Assembly: GCA_030592645.1 (NCBI GenBank)
Contig: JAUVIR010000027.1
Coordinates: 1 to 44,078, forward strand
DNA: 44,078 bases
Source of the DNA: Candidatus Fermentibacterota bacterium
Lineage (GTDB): Bacteria > Fermentibacterota > Fermentibacteria > Fermentibacterales > JCC-6
Reading direction: 5' to 3'
Shown here: one piece after another, positions 43,321-44,078 of the stretch
How the letters are laid out: the number at the start of each line of letters is the position of its first letter
How positions within the stretch are numbered: the stretch's first letter is position 1
Program-made: the position numbers and the translations under genes
The notes under the pieces: model-generated
Databases searched by the model: none
Seen by the model: the letters and a program-made list of their open reading frames with translations, nothing else
Told to the model about the DNA's origin: nothing

Positions 43321-44078
43321 ATGAAACAGATCTTACTCTTTGCATTGATATCGCTGCTTATCCCCGTCCTTTCAGGATGCGGACAGGATGAAGGAACCCC
43401 AGCCGATATCGCAGGGGAAGCGCCGGACACAGGATTCATACTGAATAACTGTATCGATGCCCTCGGCAGCGCTCAAGCGGTTCAGAACATCCGTGTTATA
43501 CATACCATAGACAGCCTTTCCATGGCGGGAATGACCGGCATGACAGAATCATGGTGGGTCAGTGAGCCATTCATGGGTTTTTCCGTAACGGAGATCGGTC
43601 CTATCAAGCAGCAGGTCCTGATACTCGGGGACAGTGTGTGGACGGTGGACCGTAACGGACACCTTTCTCCTGGGGGCATGGAGCAGATGGATCAGATGGC
43701 GCTTTCCAGAGTTACCGTCTTCTACAACTACCTCTTCGATGCATCAATGGTCTCGATAGGGCCTGATACCCTGATAGACAGCATTCTGACAGTGCCCATG
43801 CGTCTTGAGAATCAGCCCAACGTTGTCTTCTATTATTCAAAAGATACGTGGCTTCCAGTGCTCATGACAGCGGTTACCATGGGAATTGAAGTCAGAAGCT
43901 ACCCGGATGATTACGAGAACATAGAAGGCATAGTTTCCGCGACTACCAGCATCAGCACCATCCCGGCAATGGGACAGGAGATCGTGAACTGGAATATTCT
44001 GACCGAGTACAACGTAGCGATTCCTGAATCGATCTTCGTACTCACTTCTGCAGGGGGCGACTGGGAACTTGAGAATCC
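43321..44078 (+). CDS. Predicted outer-membrane lipoprotein, LolA/LolB-like beta protein (partial)
   Basis: The frame is open from ATG 43321 to the end of the window, 252 residues, with the 3' end missing. The signal sequence MKQILLFALISLLIPVLSGC has a lipobox (LSGC). After it come NNCIDALGSAQAVQNIRVIHTID and alternating beta strands (TESWWVSEPFMGFSV, QQVLILGDSVWTVD), then YYSKDTWLPVLMTAVT and VNWNILTEYNVAIPESIFVL. The pattern of outward strands and late 'ip.s.f' segment resembles the DUF4292/LolA-like lipoprotein-sorting fold and zinc-protease-associated lipoproteins. Position just after a LolC/E-like permease fits lipoprotein handling. No catalytic motif is seen; function remains open. Confidence 0.7.
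   Translation, partial: MKQILLFALISLLIPVLSGCGQDEGTPADIAGEAPDTGFILNNCIDALGSAQAVQNIRVIHTIDSLSMAGMTGMTESWWVSEPFMGFSVTEIGPIKQQVLILGDSVWTVDRNGHLSPGGMEQMDQMALSRVTVFYNYLFDASMVSIGPDTLIDSILTVPMRLENQPNVVFYYSKDTWLPVLMTAVTMGIEVRSYPDDYENIEGIVSATTSISTIPAMGQEIVNWNILTEYNVAIPESIFVLTSAGGDWELEN

Noticed and set aside
1..44078. Search for tRNA/rRNA genes, CRISPR arrays, insertion sequences, phage genes and toxin-antitoxin pairs
   Set aside because: None recognised; gaps are short and base composition looks even, so no mobile island is supported.

Overview
The window is a gene-dense stretch of bacterial chromosome: about 31 genes, no non-coding gap above roughly 265 bases, and no rRNA, tRNA, CRISPR array, insertion sequence or phage gene that I can see. 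Four large exported proteins end in a beta-sandwich with a PNP motif and a 'VYDxxGR' or 'IxTVAGR' motif, like type IX secretion (T9SS) C-terminal sorting domains. Two of them are gingipain/PorU-type C25 peptidases. Together with lamin-tail domains, CotH kinases, porins, lipoproteins and a Lol-type permease, this points to a Gram-negative-envelope member of the FCB superphylum. It is probably an uncultured candidate phylum of the Fermentibacteria/Aegiribacteria or Eisenbacteria kind, but that placement is inferred from gene content only. Non-ATG starts (TTG, GTG, perhaps CTG) are frequent.

Region 1 (115-12475, all minus) is one compact run of 13 genes, mostly with stop/start overlaps. In transcription order: DUF362-ferredoxin, lipid A-type acyltransferase, a second DUF362 protein, GpsA-like glycerol-3-phosphate dehydrogenase, a degenerate NifS-like PLP protein, an exported GHL10 glycosidase-like protein, a WalJ/YycJ-type metallo-hydrolase, a small outer-membrane protein, a lipoprotein, an ArsB/NhaD-type permease, AroB, TatC and a family 2 glycosyltransferase. 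A possible promoter with a palindrome lies upstream at about 12535-12579. Region 2 (12724-19348) holds a divergently placed dihydrolipoamide-dehydrogenase-like flavoprotein, tail-to-tail with a minus-strand pair: pyruvate phosphate dikinase followed by a pseudo-receiver/GAF/PAS/GAF/GGDEF protein.

Region 3 (19611-29865) looks like a surface/polyphosphate locus. On the plus strand are CotH kinase, OprP-like porin, VTC-type polyphosphate polymerase and DUF4956 membrane protein. Converging on it from the minus strand are a TPR protein with a TFIIB/cyclin-like domain, a giant CotH/beta-helix/lamin-tail protein and a small lamin-tail protein. Region 4 (30015-38357, minus) is two paralogous C25 peptidases of about 1260 residues with a SIRT5-like sirtuin between them, overlapping at both junctions. 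Region 5 (38509-40962, minus) is an adenylate cyclase/TolB-like/TPR fusion. Region 6 (41081 to the end, plus) is a LolC/E-like permease, a divergent transglutaminase-like protein and a lipoprotein that runs off the window.

The observations most worth checking are the CotH-porin-VTC-DUF4956 cluster, the C25-sirtuin-C25 operon, the NifS homolog with a hidden non-ATG start and several replaced catalytic residues, the TFIIB-like domain in a bacterial TPR protein, and the unannotated transglutaminase triad.
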